Source of the DNA: Andrena cerasifolii
Lineage: Eukaryota > Arthropoda > Insecta > Hymenoptera > Andrenidae
DNA length: 64,000 bases
Assembly (NCBI RefSeq): GCF_050908995.1
Contig: NC_135119.1
Coordinates: 6,510,001 to 6,574,000 of the forward strand
Direction: 5' to 3'
The first letter of the stretch is position 1. Each line of letters begins with the position of its first letter. Shown here piece after piece: positions 46,038 through 57,510 of the stretch. The notes under the pieces are model-generated. The model had not been told where the DNA came from. It was given only the letters and a program-made list of their open reading frames with translations, and searched no databases. Position numbers and translations under genes: made by a program.

Positions 46038-47120
46038 GTGACCGTGATCATTGCTCTTCCTAGACTCCCTACATTCGCTGCAAACATGTTACGTGGCCCA
46101 CTTAGATGCGTGTACAGGGCTCTAACTTCCCCTGATTCGTTTATACACGACGCCAGTTCAGGTTGTACCGAATATCGAGTTAGTGTGCCGTACATGTACG
46201 CTCGATACCCGAGTTCGGTCGAACACACGCGTCCCTGCACAGTGGAGAAATTTCGCGATTTTATGGCCAAAACCACGAAAATAAATTTTTGAATTCGACG
46301 AAATAAATGCAAATGTCAATTGAAGAACTAATATGAGTGTCAAATGCCACCAATTTTACTGTTAAATGTTTTAATACAAACCTCGTGTAGACTCTCAAAT
46401 ATTTATGTTCATGCGAGGTTGAATGATCGCAAAGAATTAATCTAGATTTTCGAGTTACTTCAAACATTTATATTGTGTTATCCAAAGATCTGAAAATAAT
46501 TTCAAGGCATGGATTCAATTCCTGGTGGTGCGTAAGATATCTTTTTGTCCTCAAAATAATTTTGTCTAAGTTTTTAATACGTAATTTATACAATTTTTAA
46601 AGTAGAGTTTTAGAAATAACCTTTTCATATAAGAATCAATTTTCAATGCATAAAATAGTTATCCATCCCATAATATCCTGCAATGATTTTCATTCCTATT
46701 TTACGTTCGACTATTTTCATTCTATAAATGCAATTATTAATTGCTAATAGTTGCTAATCTTGTAATTATATGCATTTTTTTAAACACGATCCAGTGTGTC
46801 TTGTCTAACATAGGATATAACTGTGGCCAAAACTGGTTCACATGTTATACATTACAAACCTTTTTATTCTTTTTTAAACGATTTTATTCAGTTTCGATCC
46901 TCTGTCTGATTGTTTGTATTATGCATGTTTCTTTGTCGTTAGAAAAAAGTGTAGAAATGTAAATAATAAAAAAATCTTTATCGTCCGTAATTTTTGTAAG
47001 TGCTGTTCCTCGGATAATTTAGTTTCTCATATATTAGAACGTAAAAGAGCCGAATTTTAAATATTAAAAATAAGTTTCGAGGTTTCCACCACGAAACTGG
47101 ATATAGTTCTTCAATTGACA
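46038..47120. other. AT-rich stretch, unclassified
   Basis: AT-rich from about 46300. No terminal repeats, coding domain or RNA gene recognised. Confidence 0.3.
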
Positions 47121-49640
47121 TTTGTATTAATACAAATAATTAAAATTTGTAATAATTTAAATTTGTAAAATTCAAAAATTTCATTTCTGTAATTTCGGCC
47201 ATAGAATCGCAAAATTTCCCCACTGCGCCCTGGGCCGGCCGTGTACGTGGAGCTTTCACGGCTCCGTACACACGAGCCTGCGCGTGCAGGCGCACGCGAA
47301 GGAGGTGACGGCCGCGTGGAATTTCCAGATTGAGATTTGAAATATGGAAATAACGGGGAAACGATCCCCGGGGCCCGGCAGCTGCCCTCCCTCCGCCGGG
47401 GCGAAAATGACGAGTATCGATGCGCGCGCGACCGCCCACGCGGGCCAAACAAGCCGCCCAAGACGAGCGGGGCTGAGACGGGGGAGACGATTATTGGGGT
47501 CGAAGGAATCTCGCGGGCGGAAAAGCTTCCGCTCCTTTCGACGTTGTTTGCCTCGAATCGGGGTTACATTCCGCAATTGAATGGAAAGCGAATTCCCATT
47601 GTTCTCTGTTTCGCCCCCTTTTTCCCGGCAGTTTCCAAATTTCGGGTCAAAACTGTATCAGCCAGCTACAAGACGTCGAACCCTGCGAAACAGCAAAGCC
47701 CAATCCCCGCCAGTTTTACAGAAAAATATTACAAGATCCCGGCTCGTTTGAACCGAAAAAACGAACACGTCGTTTTCCAACTCGAGGCTCGTGGATTTCA
47801 AAAAAAAAAAGAAAAAGAAAAGGAAGAACCGTATGGATACTGTTTCAGCCGGTAATCCCTTTGACTTGTAACCCATGGAATTGCTCGCGGAGCGTATGAT
47901 CCCCGCGTGTCGTTCCCCTCGAGTGCCGTCTTTCCACGTGGTTTCTGCTTTTGGTCTTTCGGTGCTCCATGCAACAACCGGAATGCTACCGTCTCCTCCC
48001 TCGCTCGTCGCATTATATTACGTTACGTCACATTATGCACCTAGCCCCTGCACGCCGGAACGTTACGACGTTCTCTGTTATGCTGGCTGCTTGGTTAATG
48101 TTCTGTGGCAGGATTCCAGCCGCGCTGTCTTCTCGAAACAAAGACTTTGTTTGCCATAGCAGAAGTGGCCGCGCGCTGGCCTATCGGGCCACAATTCACC
48201 ATTTACATTCTCCCTTTCCTTTCCAGCGGCGAACGGCCCGGGGTATACACAGCCGGAGAAGGAAACGACGCCTCGGAACGGGCTGCGGAACGTGAACTAC
48301 GGGGCTCGACGAGCGGCGGTTAGCCTCCGCGAAGATTATTATATTGGGCATTTAAGCTGCCGCGTCGCGATTCATGACGTGCTTCGGGGGCGAATGGAGA
48401 ATATACCACGGCCGCTGCTGCATGCGAAGTCGCAGCTCCCACTCGTGGCATCCCTTTTTCCTTCGATTCAGCAACCCTTTCGTTTTCATACTCGAAGCCA
48501 AGAGCTCGCGCCGGCCTGTCCGTCGGCGACACCAACCCCGGACGCGCACAAAACCGAGGCGAGAATGTCGGGAACTATCGATTCCGTGGGAACGCGCGAT
48601 CGTGGCCGAAGATCGAGCGGCAGAGAGCGAAGAGTCCGCGCGAATTCCCTGACAAAGAGCCGCGCCGTAGACCGAGGAATTCAGGAAGGCATAACGAGCG
48701 TTTTCACGCATCTCCGCGCAGAGGAGTGGGCCCCGCCGCTGGAATTATTAATTAAGCACACTAATTAAGCGCGTTCATCGCGCTCGCCCGAAGGGGTCAG
48801 CCGGCGCGCGCGACAGAGAGGAACAAAGAGGGTGGCTGTAGGCAGGGAGACGGGGGGGGGGGAGGGAAATGCGAAGGTAACACGCGATTACAAACGCGAT
48901 CGATAATAAATTACCTTTAAGTTAGAAGCGCTGCGACACGTACTCCCTCTTTCTCTCTCTCCCACCATCACGTGTCTCACTCCTCCCTCTCTCTTTCTCT
49001 CTCTCTCTCCGTCCGCTTTCATTCGGCCATTAGAAGTCGTTGTTCCTAACCGTTCATTACAGGTCCGAGCTTACGTGTGGGTCATGCGAGAGAGCGTATC
49101 TTAACGGCCGAGTAATTATGCTTCCTCGATGGCGCGGGAAGGTTGAAACGGTGGGGAAAGGTGTAGGAGAGGCGGAAGGAGAGGGTGGTGAATCGTCGTG
49201 GGGCGAAGGGGGCCTCGAATACTTAGAGAGAAAGCAGAGTACGGCCGCGTAATAAATGCATGGGATTAACGAGGAATAAATAACGAGAGACTGTTAATAA
49301 TGTCGTACCCTCTGCAAAGCCCCCGTGTGTCGGTGTCCCAGCCCTCCTCCACCCCTCTCTCTCCTTAGCCCCTTTTCACGAGCGCTCGTCGCGCTTGTAA
49401 CGCAGCTCCCTCGTTAAGCGGCGTCCCCGCGACTTATGAAATCGAGGGAGCACGCGACGCGGGACACCCGCGATACAGGCAACTTTCGAGAATCATTAAA
49501 AACGCATCTTCGGGCCCCTATGCACGGCGATCGGCCGCTTAACGAGGCTGTTACGTTACGAAGGACAGGGCCTCGTATTCGCTCGCCCCGGGTCTCGCGC
49601 GCTTGCAACACGCGCCCGGGAAAAATACGAAGCCGCAATG
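47121..49640. other. GC-rich DNA without recognised gene
   Basis: CpG-rich unique-looking block with many overlapping frames of 60-170 codons on both strands (for example 47337-47855). A TC-rich microsatellite lies at 48942-49013. No gene recognised. Confidence 0.4.
48942..49013. repeat. TC-rich microsatellite
   Basis: Two blocks of CTCTCT/CCTCTC, separated by CCACCATCACGTGTCTCAC. A simple low-complexity tract; GA on the opposite strand. Confidence 0.85.
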
Positions 49641-49923
49641 GGAACCCCATAAAAAACTTCGAAAAAGTTAAAAAATTAAGCCAAGTACATGGAATCAAAT
49701 AAATCACAAAAAATAGAAGATAATAATAAGGACAAAATAAAAATAAGATGCGAAATCAAAATCAGCTGCAAGTACGTAAAGGTGCTATCCAACACAGCTT
49801 ACACAGCTAAAATGCTGTGTTCAAACATTCCATTACTCATGTCGCGAACCTTTTTTATTAACCCATCAAAAAGAATCACGCTTAAGAAAATTGTCATCAA
49901 TTAAGAGCTTTACCAAATTAATG

Positions 49924-50725
49924 ATATACAAAAATTGCGCCAATTATAACAATGGCTATTTCTACAAAGAAAAAAATGTATTAAATAATATTAAGCAGAT
50001 ATATTTTTATACAAATAAATATTTTAATACGAATAAATATTTTGTTCAAAATACTTGGCGCTGCGAAACCGAGAAAATGATAATTGTCTTAGTATTAATA
50101 ATTTAAAATAACTCCCTTACAATCTAAAGTACATAATGTACATATACATACTAGAAACGCAGTCAGATTTATTCTATATATATTTATTTCGATTATCATA
50201 CGTAGCATATGCACACGCACACATACACACATTCACGAACGCAAGCACAAGAAAGAGAGAAAAAGATTAATGCAATTTATACATATATAATGCGTTACTT
50301 TTCTTCACGGGCGAATAAACAAACCTGAGTTTCACTATAAATAGAGAAACGGCATTTAATGCCTATTCTTCCCTATCTTTCCCTTGTATATTAACGCTTA
50401 ATTCAAGGATCTACAATTACAATCAAACCACTTCTCCATATCGATTTTTACACCCCCTCTTCCTCTTTTATGTGGTCTACATTACTGTCATGTTACGCGG
50501 CAAGTTTAAACTGGGTTCATAAGATAGTATCGGTACTACTTTATACGTATTTATTCAGTTTAGCAACACCAATTCGGAGCGCAGCGCCAGGTATTTTGAA
50601 TAAAATATTTATTCCTATTAAAATATTTATTTGTATAAAAATATATCTGCTTAATATTATTTAATACATTTTTTTCTTTGTAGAAATAGCCATTGTTATA
50701 ATTGGCGCAATTTTTGTATACGCTT
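49924..50725. mobile_element. foldback element G, copy 2
   Basis: Inverted arms of about 165 bp: ATACAAAAATTGCGCCAATT through AATACTTGGCGCTGCG on the left (49924-50070), and the inverse on the right (about 50575-50725). The unpaired centre includes CA-rich sequence (50208-50250) and the TCAGTTTAGCAACACCAATT block shared with copy 1. No coding frame of interest. Confidence 0.7.
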
Positions 50726-50762
50726 ATTATAACAGTGATCTACCAATTGTATTTTAGTAATA

Positions 50763-50977
50763 GGTATCGCTTTGATGTAGAAATTTTCCACTTCACTCGA
50801 AGACCATGTAAACGTACAAAATCTTTATTTTTATCATTTAAATGAAAAAATATTCATTTATGTATATAGTAGGGGTATCGCTTTGATGTAGAAATTTTCC
50901 CCTTCACTTGAAGACCATGTAAACGTACAAAATCTTTATTTTTATCATTTAAATGAAAAAATATTCATTTATGTATG
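50763..50977. repeat. 111-bp tandem duplication
   Basis: GGTATCGCTTTGATGTAGAA begins a unit at 50763 and again at 50874; the two units differ at only a few positions (for example CCACTTCACTCG against CCCCTTCACTTG). It lies between elements G and the conserved region of H copy 2. Confidence 0.85.
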
Positions 50978-51151
50978 TATTTGTATAAGCACATTTATAA
51001 CTTGGTGATAACTTGACGGTAAGCTGTCAAAATTTCGAGTGGATCGGATAGTGAAGATAGCGATTGACGAACGAAACATGTGTTGGTTTCGTTTTGGCTG
51101 AAGATGTTCGTCTAACCCGTATATACGTATTATGTTTGACGAAAAATTTCT

Positions 51152-51240
51152 TGAAGAAGAAGAAGAAGAAAATCAGAAAATCAGAAAATCAGAAAATCAG
51201 AAAATCAGAAAATCAGAAAATCAGAAAATCAGAAAATCAT
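51152..51240. repeat. GAA run and 8-bp AATCAGAA microsatellite
   Basis: A GAA run (51152-51170) leads into about eight copies of the 8-bp unit TCAGAAAA (51173-51239). It interrupts the coding-like region of H copy 2; the same position in H copy 1 has ordinary sequence. Confidence 0.9.
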
Positions 51241-51517
51241 ACCGTTCTAACAAATCCATAAGACGATATTACGATATCTCTGTCATACGCGGACCGATTT
51301 TATTGAATTTGGTCTTGATCGAAAGCTTATATGCGGTTTACATAAGAAAAATGCCTTTAAATTTATAAAATATTGCAAGCGTGATGAGATATTAATGAAA
51401 TAAGTTTCAGGTTAGGTTTGGATTAGCCGTGCGACGAGTAAATGACAGCGGTAGCGACAGTCGACATATACAGGGTGTCTTTCATGTATTTGGCGTCGAG
51501 ACGCTTCCGCGTCTCTA

Positions 51518-53060
51518 AATCGAGCCAAAGGGAATTGATATTACCTTGGAAAAAGCGTAATGAACGCCATCGCCGACTCGATCGTCGCGACGTGCAAGGC
51601 CGCCGAGATTAAACATTTTCGCGGCGAGCTTTTTGCGACCGATTTAATTAAGGGCTGAGACTTTTAAGCGGTTCCAATTGGTTTCTTACGGCGGGGCCGA
51701 TACCCGTCGCCAGCTCGGAAGGGCCGCCTTTACAGTGGGCCACTCGTGGCAAGCCAGGTGGTGCGGAGCGGAATTGTCGCCGGTCGAATCGAATCGCGAT
51801 TGGAATGGGAGTACCGAGACGCAGCACGGACTGAGGAGGCGATTAAATATGGAGACGTTTGGCTGATGTTTGAAGTAGATTCGGAGCTTGGGACGAGTTA
51901 CACCGTAGGGCTTATCTGCTAGAGTAGTCATCCAGAAAACGATAGATCTATGCTCGGAGCCCGATCCAACAAACCCAATTGATAGATTCTGTTCGTTCCT
52001 TGGAGGCTTCCCTTGCAGGTATAGGGACTCGACAGCTAGCGTCAACACCGCTGAGCTCTCGAGTCCCCCCCGAGCCAGCCCGTGAAAGAGTCACGCGTAC
52101 GCGTATATGTATACGAATTCCATTCTCGTCCATGGACACAGAAAAGAGCTCCTTCTGCTCGGGATTAAGAGCGGGCGGGGGAGAAAAGACGGAAAGGTGG
52201 ACGCGCGCAGTGTCGGAGGAGCGGCGAAAGTGGAAGGGAGAAGAAGAACGAGGCGAGGGTAAGGCACTAATGAGCAAATAAGGCGAAAAAAGGTGAAAAT
52301 TCATTAGCAGTCAGCTAGCAATGGACGACGGGGGAAGGGTTACCGAGAATCGGCGTAACTCTTTTCTCGGTAAAGGACTCGTGGCTCGACAAAGGACTCT
52401 AAAAATAAATACATAATTAAACGTCGCGATAATTAACTTCTTTATGCCCGGGGAGGTAGAGGAGACGCGTCTAAGCGCGGCCTCTCGGTCGGAAACAACG
52501 ATCCCGCTGAACAGGACAGAGCCAGGCTGTGCCAAAGGTGGCCCGATAACACTGTAACACCGCGATAAATACGATTATTGTGTAATAAATCGCGGTAATA
52601 ACGGGGGCGTCTCAATGGGAGACTCTAATTGGCCGTTCCTATCCGCCGCGACAACAGTTCCCGTTTAACCCGGGCATAAAAAATGAGGCGACAAATCTAC
52701 AGCTTAATCCGTCGACGAATTTCATCGTCCATTTTACATCCCCGTCGTTTTGTAATCCTTTTTTAATCTTCCCCCTTTTTTGCGTCGCGATATTGCGTAA
52801 TCCTCTTTATTAAATAAATAAGCTTGATCAATTTTGTAAGTTATGGACGAAAATGGAAGAGTTTCCAAGCAGCGGCACCAAATAAACTGAAACCCCTGTA
52901 CGAGGTGTTCGCCTGCTCTTTGATGTTGGACCCCGAACGACAAAACGTTCTTGCAGTTCATCGATATTAAACGCCCACAAAATCCTCTATTTTCCTTCCA
53001 GTCGATGGCCGAGTTGCACTCGCAACGAAACACCAGAACGGAAAGTTCATTTGCCCCTTA
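51518..53060. other. GC-rich DNA without recognised gene
   Basis: Unique-looking block. Overlapping frames of up to 120 codons on opposite strands at 51686-52304; none recognisable. Confidence 0.4.
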
Positions 53061-53064
53061 TTAA

Positions 53065-53810
53065 GGGGTTATACCTGGTCAGGTGGCCGAAAAGAGGCGA
53101 AAATTTGTGAATTTTTTTTTAACAAGCGGAAGCGTATATTTGTACAAAACTTTTTGCGCTTAAAAGAGCAACATTTAAAGAACATTTGGTAATTTTTTCG
53201 TGGAAAAATATTTACGTTTATAATGAAGTAACAACCGACATCCAAGAAGCATTTTTAAAAGTTTGGAATTACGGTGAGCACTGCCAGTCGGAACCAGATT
53301 ATCTAAAGTAAAAAAACAAACAAGATTTCGTTAGTATATTAATGTATCTTCCGATTGATGGAGAGAATCTTCCGAAATATTAATTTAAAACAAATTGGCG
53401 GCTATTTAAAGTTGAAATCCTGATTTTTAACGTGATTTTTGCACGAAAAAATCAGGATTTCAACTTTAAATAGTCGCAATTTTGTTTTAAATTAATATTT
53501 CGGAAAATTCTCTCCGTCAATCGGAAGATACATTAATATACTAACGAAATCTTTTTTTGTCTTTTGATTTTAGATAATCTGGTTCCGAATGGCACTACTC
53601 AGCGCAAAACCAAATTTTTAAAAAAGCTTCTTGGATGTCGGTTGTTATTTTATTATAAACATAAATATTTTCCACGAAAAAATTACCAAATGTTGTTTAA
53701 ATGTTGCTCTTTCAAGTGCAAAACATTCTGTAAGAATATATGCTTCCGCTTTTAAAAAAAAAAATCGCAAACATCCGCCTCTTTTCGGCCGCCTGACTGG
53801 TTATAACCCC
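53065..53810. mobile_element. TTAA-target long palindrome, family B copy 2
   Basis: TTAA flanks both ends (53061-53064 and 53811-53814). TIRs read GGGGTTATACCTGGTCAGG and, inverted, GGGGTTATAACCAGTCAGG, continuing with TGGCCGAAAAGAGG / CGGCCGAAAAGAGG. The arms pair over almost the whole length around a hairpin loop at 53420-53460 (CCTGATTTT ... AAAATCAGG). This is the most complete copy of family B in the window. Confidence 0.85.
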
Positions 53811-53814
53811 TTAA

Positions 53815-55082
53815 AGCGATACACTCGAAGATCCCCGGCGTGCGTGAATCGGGGGCACAATTACGCGAGTGACCAGATCTACCCCTGTCGGCTCCGTGGA
53901 ACGGCTCGGGAAAATCGGTTCGATTTGGCTGAAAGCCGCGCTGATCGACTCGTTCGCGGATCAGCCGGGTCCACTCTAATTTAGACATTTTCGGCGCGGC
54001 CGGGTATATTTGTTATATTTTCACTCGAATCATTATTACGCGGCACCGCACGCGCGCCGTACCAGGGGATTACCGCTTAATCCGGTCCGCTATAAATTGG
54101 GCGGAATCGCCATCCCCCGCTCGCTCTCCCACTCCGTTCCGTGGTCCCTCCGCGTTCCACCCTCCCATTTTCCTTTCCTCTATCGCCGTTTCCTCTCGTC
54201 CCGCGCGGTCCTTCGCAACGGTCTCTCGGTCCTTTTTCGCCGCGCGGAATCCCGCCACCGTTCCGGCCGCGCCGAGAAAGGGTTGCCGGGAGAGGACGCG
54301 AGGGTGGCCCCGCGGACCTGAGGCACACGCTGGCAAGAAGGGGGTCGGCTGACTGGGAAAGCACGGCGGTCGACGGGGGTGGGGAAAAACGAGAGCGAGG
54401 AAACACGGAGGAACAGAATCCAAGAATATCGTAAGGTCGAACGAGGCGGGCGTACACGTACGGTGAGCAAAACGAGAGCCGAATCGCGGCAAAAGAAATA
54501 TCGTCGGTCAACGGAGAAAATCCGTATCCTGGCAGTAACGACCAGGGATGGACGGGAACGAGACCGAGAGGCCAGCGAGCTGGCTGGGGAGAAAGAAATC
54601 GAGGGGGGTCGGCGGGAGGGGCGACTGCGGGGGTGAGAGGAGGAAGAGCGCGGGGTCTAGAGAAAGCGAGGTAGGAAGAAAGAAAGAAAGAGCGTGAAGG
54701 GGCGAAGGGGAATGGGAAAGGTACCCTTAGCTGGTTTCCCTCAGGAGATTTTATAATGGCGTCCAGTTATTACCGCAGGACCTCGGGCCACGAACGCGAT
54801 ACGATTCTCCGACAAGGGACGGAGGCCGATTTAACAAGTGGTCAAATATACGGGCGCACGAGTGGTCTGAGCATCCTGGCCAGAAAAGCGGACCAAACCT
54901 CCCAGAGACCGATACAACGGACGCCGATAATGATAAAGATGATCGCGATGATACCGGGCAGATCGACGCTCGTCCCTCTTGTCCTTTGGCTCACTCGTCC
55001 GATCGAGAGTCAGGTGTACAGGGTGGCTCTTTTGAGGAGACACGAACACTATCATTCTTCCAGTGATAAGTGAAAGTATTTG
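53815..55082. other. GC-rich DNA without recognised gene
   Basis: CpG-rich unique-looking sequence with purine-rich stretches (54300-54720). Arg-rich overlapping frames (54070-54511) look accidental. Confidence 0.4.
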
Positions 55083-55087
55083 GTTAA

Positions 55088-56391
55088 CCCTCGTACAACG
55101 AATGCAGGGCCATTTTGATCCAACTCTGACAAAGTCTATCACGATGTTATATTTGTGTTGGCAATCGCAAAATATAGTATAAAATGCCTAAATTGCGGTA
55201 ACATTATTTGTAAAAATTATACAGGAGATACACCTGTTTTATGTATCAAATGTACGTGAATATATTTTTTTATGTATTTTTTGTATTACCTATTTATTTG
55301 GGATTAATTCATTTTATCCTGATTTTTTCCTGCAAAAATTACGCGAAAAAATCAGGATTTCAACTTTAAATAGCCGCCATGTTGTTTTAACTTAATATTT
55401 CGGAAAATTCTCTCCGTCAACCCGAGGATACATTAATATACTAACGAAATCTTTTTTGTTTTTTGATTTTAGATAATCTGCTTCCGAATGGCAATGCTCA
55501 GCGCAAAAGCAAATTTTTAAAAATGCTTCTTGGATGTCGCTTGTTATTTTATTATAAACGTAAATATTTTTCTACGAAAAAATTAGCAAATGTTCTTTAA
55601 ATGTTGCTCTTTTAAACGCAAAAAGTTTTGTAAAATTATACGCTTCCGCTTCTTCAAAAAAAAATCACAAATATTCGCCTCTTTTCGGCCGCCTGACTAG
55701 GCATAACGCTTTAAAACTTAATTGTAAAGCCTACTGAGTGTGGCTATTAGCGCAGCCAATTTGGAAAGTTCAGAGGCATTAGGACAGCAAGCAGATGCGC
55801 ATTTTATTGCAGCCGCGCGGTCACCACGCCAAGGCCCAAAAGTCCGCTTCGCGTATACCTGTTGTTGTTCACCGGTCCCCGACACGTAGGAGGGACTTAG
55901 ATTTTCTCCCACTATTTTCACCCTCACCACTGTTCTTCACGATACGCGTACGCCAATCAGTCCTTTTCAACCCTCCTCCTGGAACCACCACTATTTCGCC
56001 GAATTCCTTGGAGAGGGAAATTTTAGTTTTCCTGCGAGCGACCACGACACCAGAATGTCAGAATTCAATATCACTTAATCAGAGTCACACAATTCAAGAA
56101 CTCAATCACGCGTAAGCAGAATCACACGATTCAAGAACTCAGCAAAACCTTAGGAATAAAATTGTACGCTTCAATACTATTCACAGTACATTTGTAACTA
56201 TTGACAATAAATCTATCACGCGTCAATTACAATAAAAATTCAGTGAGCTGTTGTGATTTTAACCCGTCATAAGAGTGTGGCAAATTCAGACTAGTCGTTG
56301 ATCATATACGACTTGGTCTTCCACGCCACAACAGATATTTTACCTGAAAGTCAAATTGTGGGTGATTTTGATCCAGTGTGACAAGCGAGGG
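55088..56391. mobile_element. TTAA-target element, family F, with nested family B half
   Basis: TTAA flanks both ends (55084-55087 and 56392-56395). Ends read CCCTCGTACAACG and, inverted, CCCTCGCTTGTCAC, followed on each side by GATC(C/A)AA(A/C) motifs (TTTTGATCCAACTC and TGGATCAAAATC). The start CCCTCG matches family F at 1907-2284. A half copy of family B lies inside (55318-55710). The remaining right part (55715-56391) carries short repeats of AATCACACAATTCAAGAACTCA type at 56083-56140. Confidence 0.6.
55318..55710. mobile_element. half copy of family B, nested in family F
   Basis: Holds the hairpin loop (CCTGATTTTTTCCTGC ... GCGAAAAAATCAGG) and one arm running to GGCCGCCTGACTAGGCATAACGC, then TTAA (55711-55714). 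The other arm is missing. The loop orientation is inverted relative to copies 1 and 2. Confidence 0.75.
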
Positions 56392-56395
56392 TTAA

Positions 56396-57506
56396 ATGGA
56401 ACTGAATGCTTTTATCGCCTTAGGTATGCAATCCTTCGCGAAAGAGGGCTCCCTCTCTGAATTCTCTGAAGCAGTTTTCTGTCATGAAATAAAAGAAGAA
56501 CTATTTAGGGTGGATTACGTAAAAGAATATCTTGCGTGCAACACTTGGACATCCCCAAGAATGTTTCTCGAGCCGTGTATGCTTAGCCCGCTTTAATTGA
56601 GACCACGATACAGCTGCTTGCCGTGGAACGAGCACGGTCGACGAAGATCGTGGACGGCGTGGAATACCCGGGAATTAAAATGAAAAAAGGGGGGCGTGCT
56701 TTGATGTGCTAAATCGATACGATATCGGGCCAGGACGTCACGGAGGAAGGATATTAATTATGATTTCATTAGACGAAGCCGATATCGGGACCATTCAAAG
56801 GCACAGCGGCTACAAAACTCTTTATTCATAATTATACCGCTGACGGTGTTAACGAAACAACAAACCTATCGCATTACCAATTACGCTTCCGCATCGCGGA
56901 GCGGAGATTCTAAAAAAAAAGCTTCGGTTTCGCTCGAACGAAACCAGACAGTTTAATTGAACGTTTCCTTCTGATGCGTTTGTAATTACAAATTGAAATG
57001 AGTTATTCCACACTGGGAGAGCAGATTTCGTTCTCTTTTTTCCCCGTTGCAATCGACGGCGCGCGTAATACAGGGTGTCTCTGGAAGCGTTTAGTGGAAT
57101 ACGAAAGGAGCGCGTTATTGGATCGTTACACGCTGCGAAGAGACGCCGCGCCGCTATTGCTACAGTTAATAAATAATGTTTATTAGCTGGCCCATAGATC
57201 GAGCCAGGAACGATCCTCGATTTCTTGGCATGGAATGGGTTCTTCGAAGAACAACAAAAGATTGACGAGCGAGTGAATGCCTTCCGGGCGATGGTTGTGC
57301 CAAAATTCCGCGAATTTCGATCGACCAATTTAGATCCCCGGCGCTGCTGCACCGCGGCGGATCATACTTTTCGCTGATGTACGGGATGTCAATTTAATTG
57401 CGGGGAATACTTCGCGGCACGACACGCTGGCCGAGCCGTTTAAATTAGAGAGAATAGAGCTGAGAGACGCGAGCGGCGCGGAATCCGCGCAACAACGGAG
57501 CTCGCC
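56396..57506. other. unique-looking spacer
   Basis: Moderate GC. A 167-codon minus-strand frame at 56849-57352 has no recognisable domain. Nothing else supported. Confidence 0.35.
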
Positions 57507-57510
57507 TTAA

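Larger units (their letters stand above)
49645..51516 (+). mobile_element. unclassified element H, copy 2, with nested element G
   Basis: Starts CCCCATAAAAAACTTCG and ends in the hairpin GAGACGCTTCCGCGTCTC (51498-51515), the same two unlike ends as H copy 1 but in the opposite orientation. Left-arm sequence to about 49785 (CAGCTGCAAGTACGTAAAGG) and the region 51010-51515 match copy 1. Between them are foldback element G (49924-50725) and a 111-bp duplication. Flanks are AA on the left and TA on the right, so the target duplication is not confirmed. Confidence 0.65.

Noticed and set aside
49645..51516. Helitron assignment for element H
   Set aside because: No TC start, no T after the CTRR-like end, and no Rep/helicase remnant; left as unclassified.
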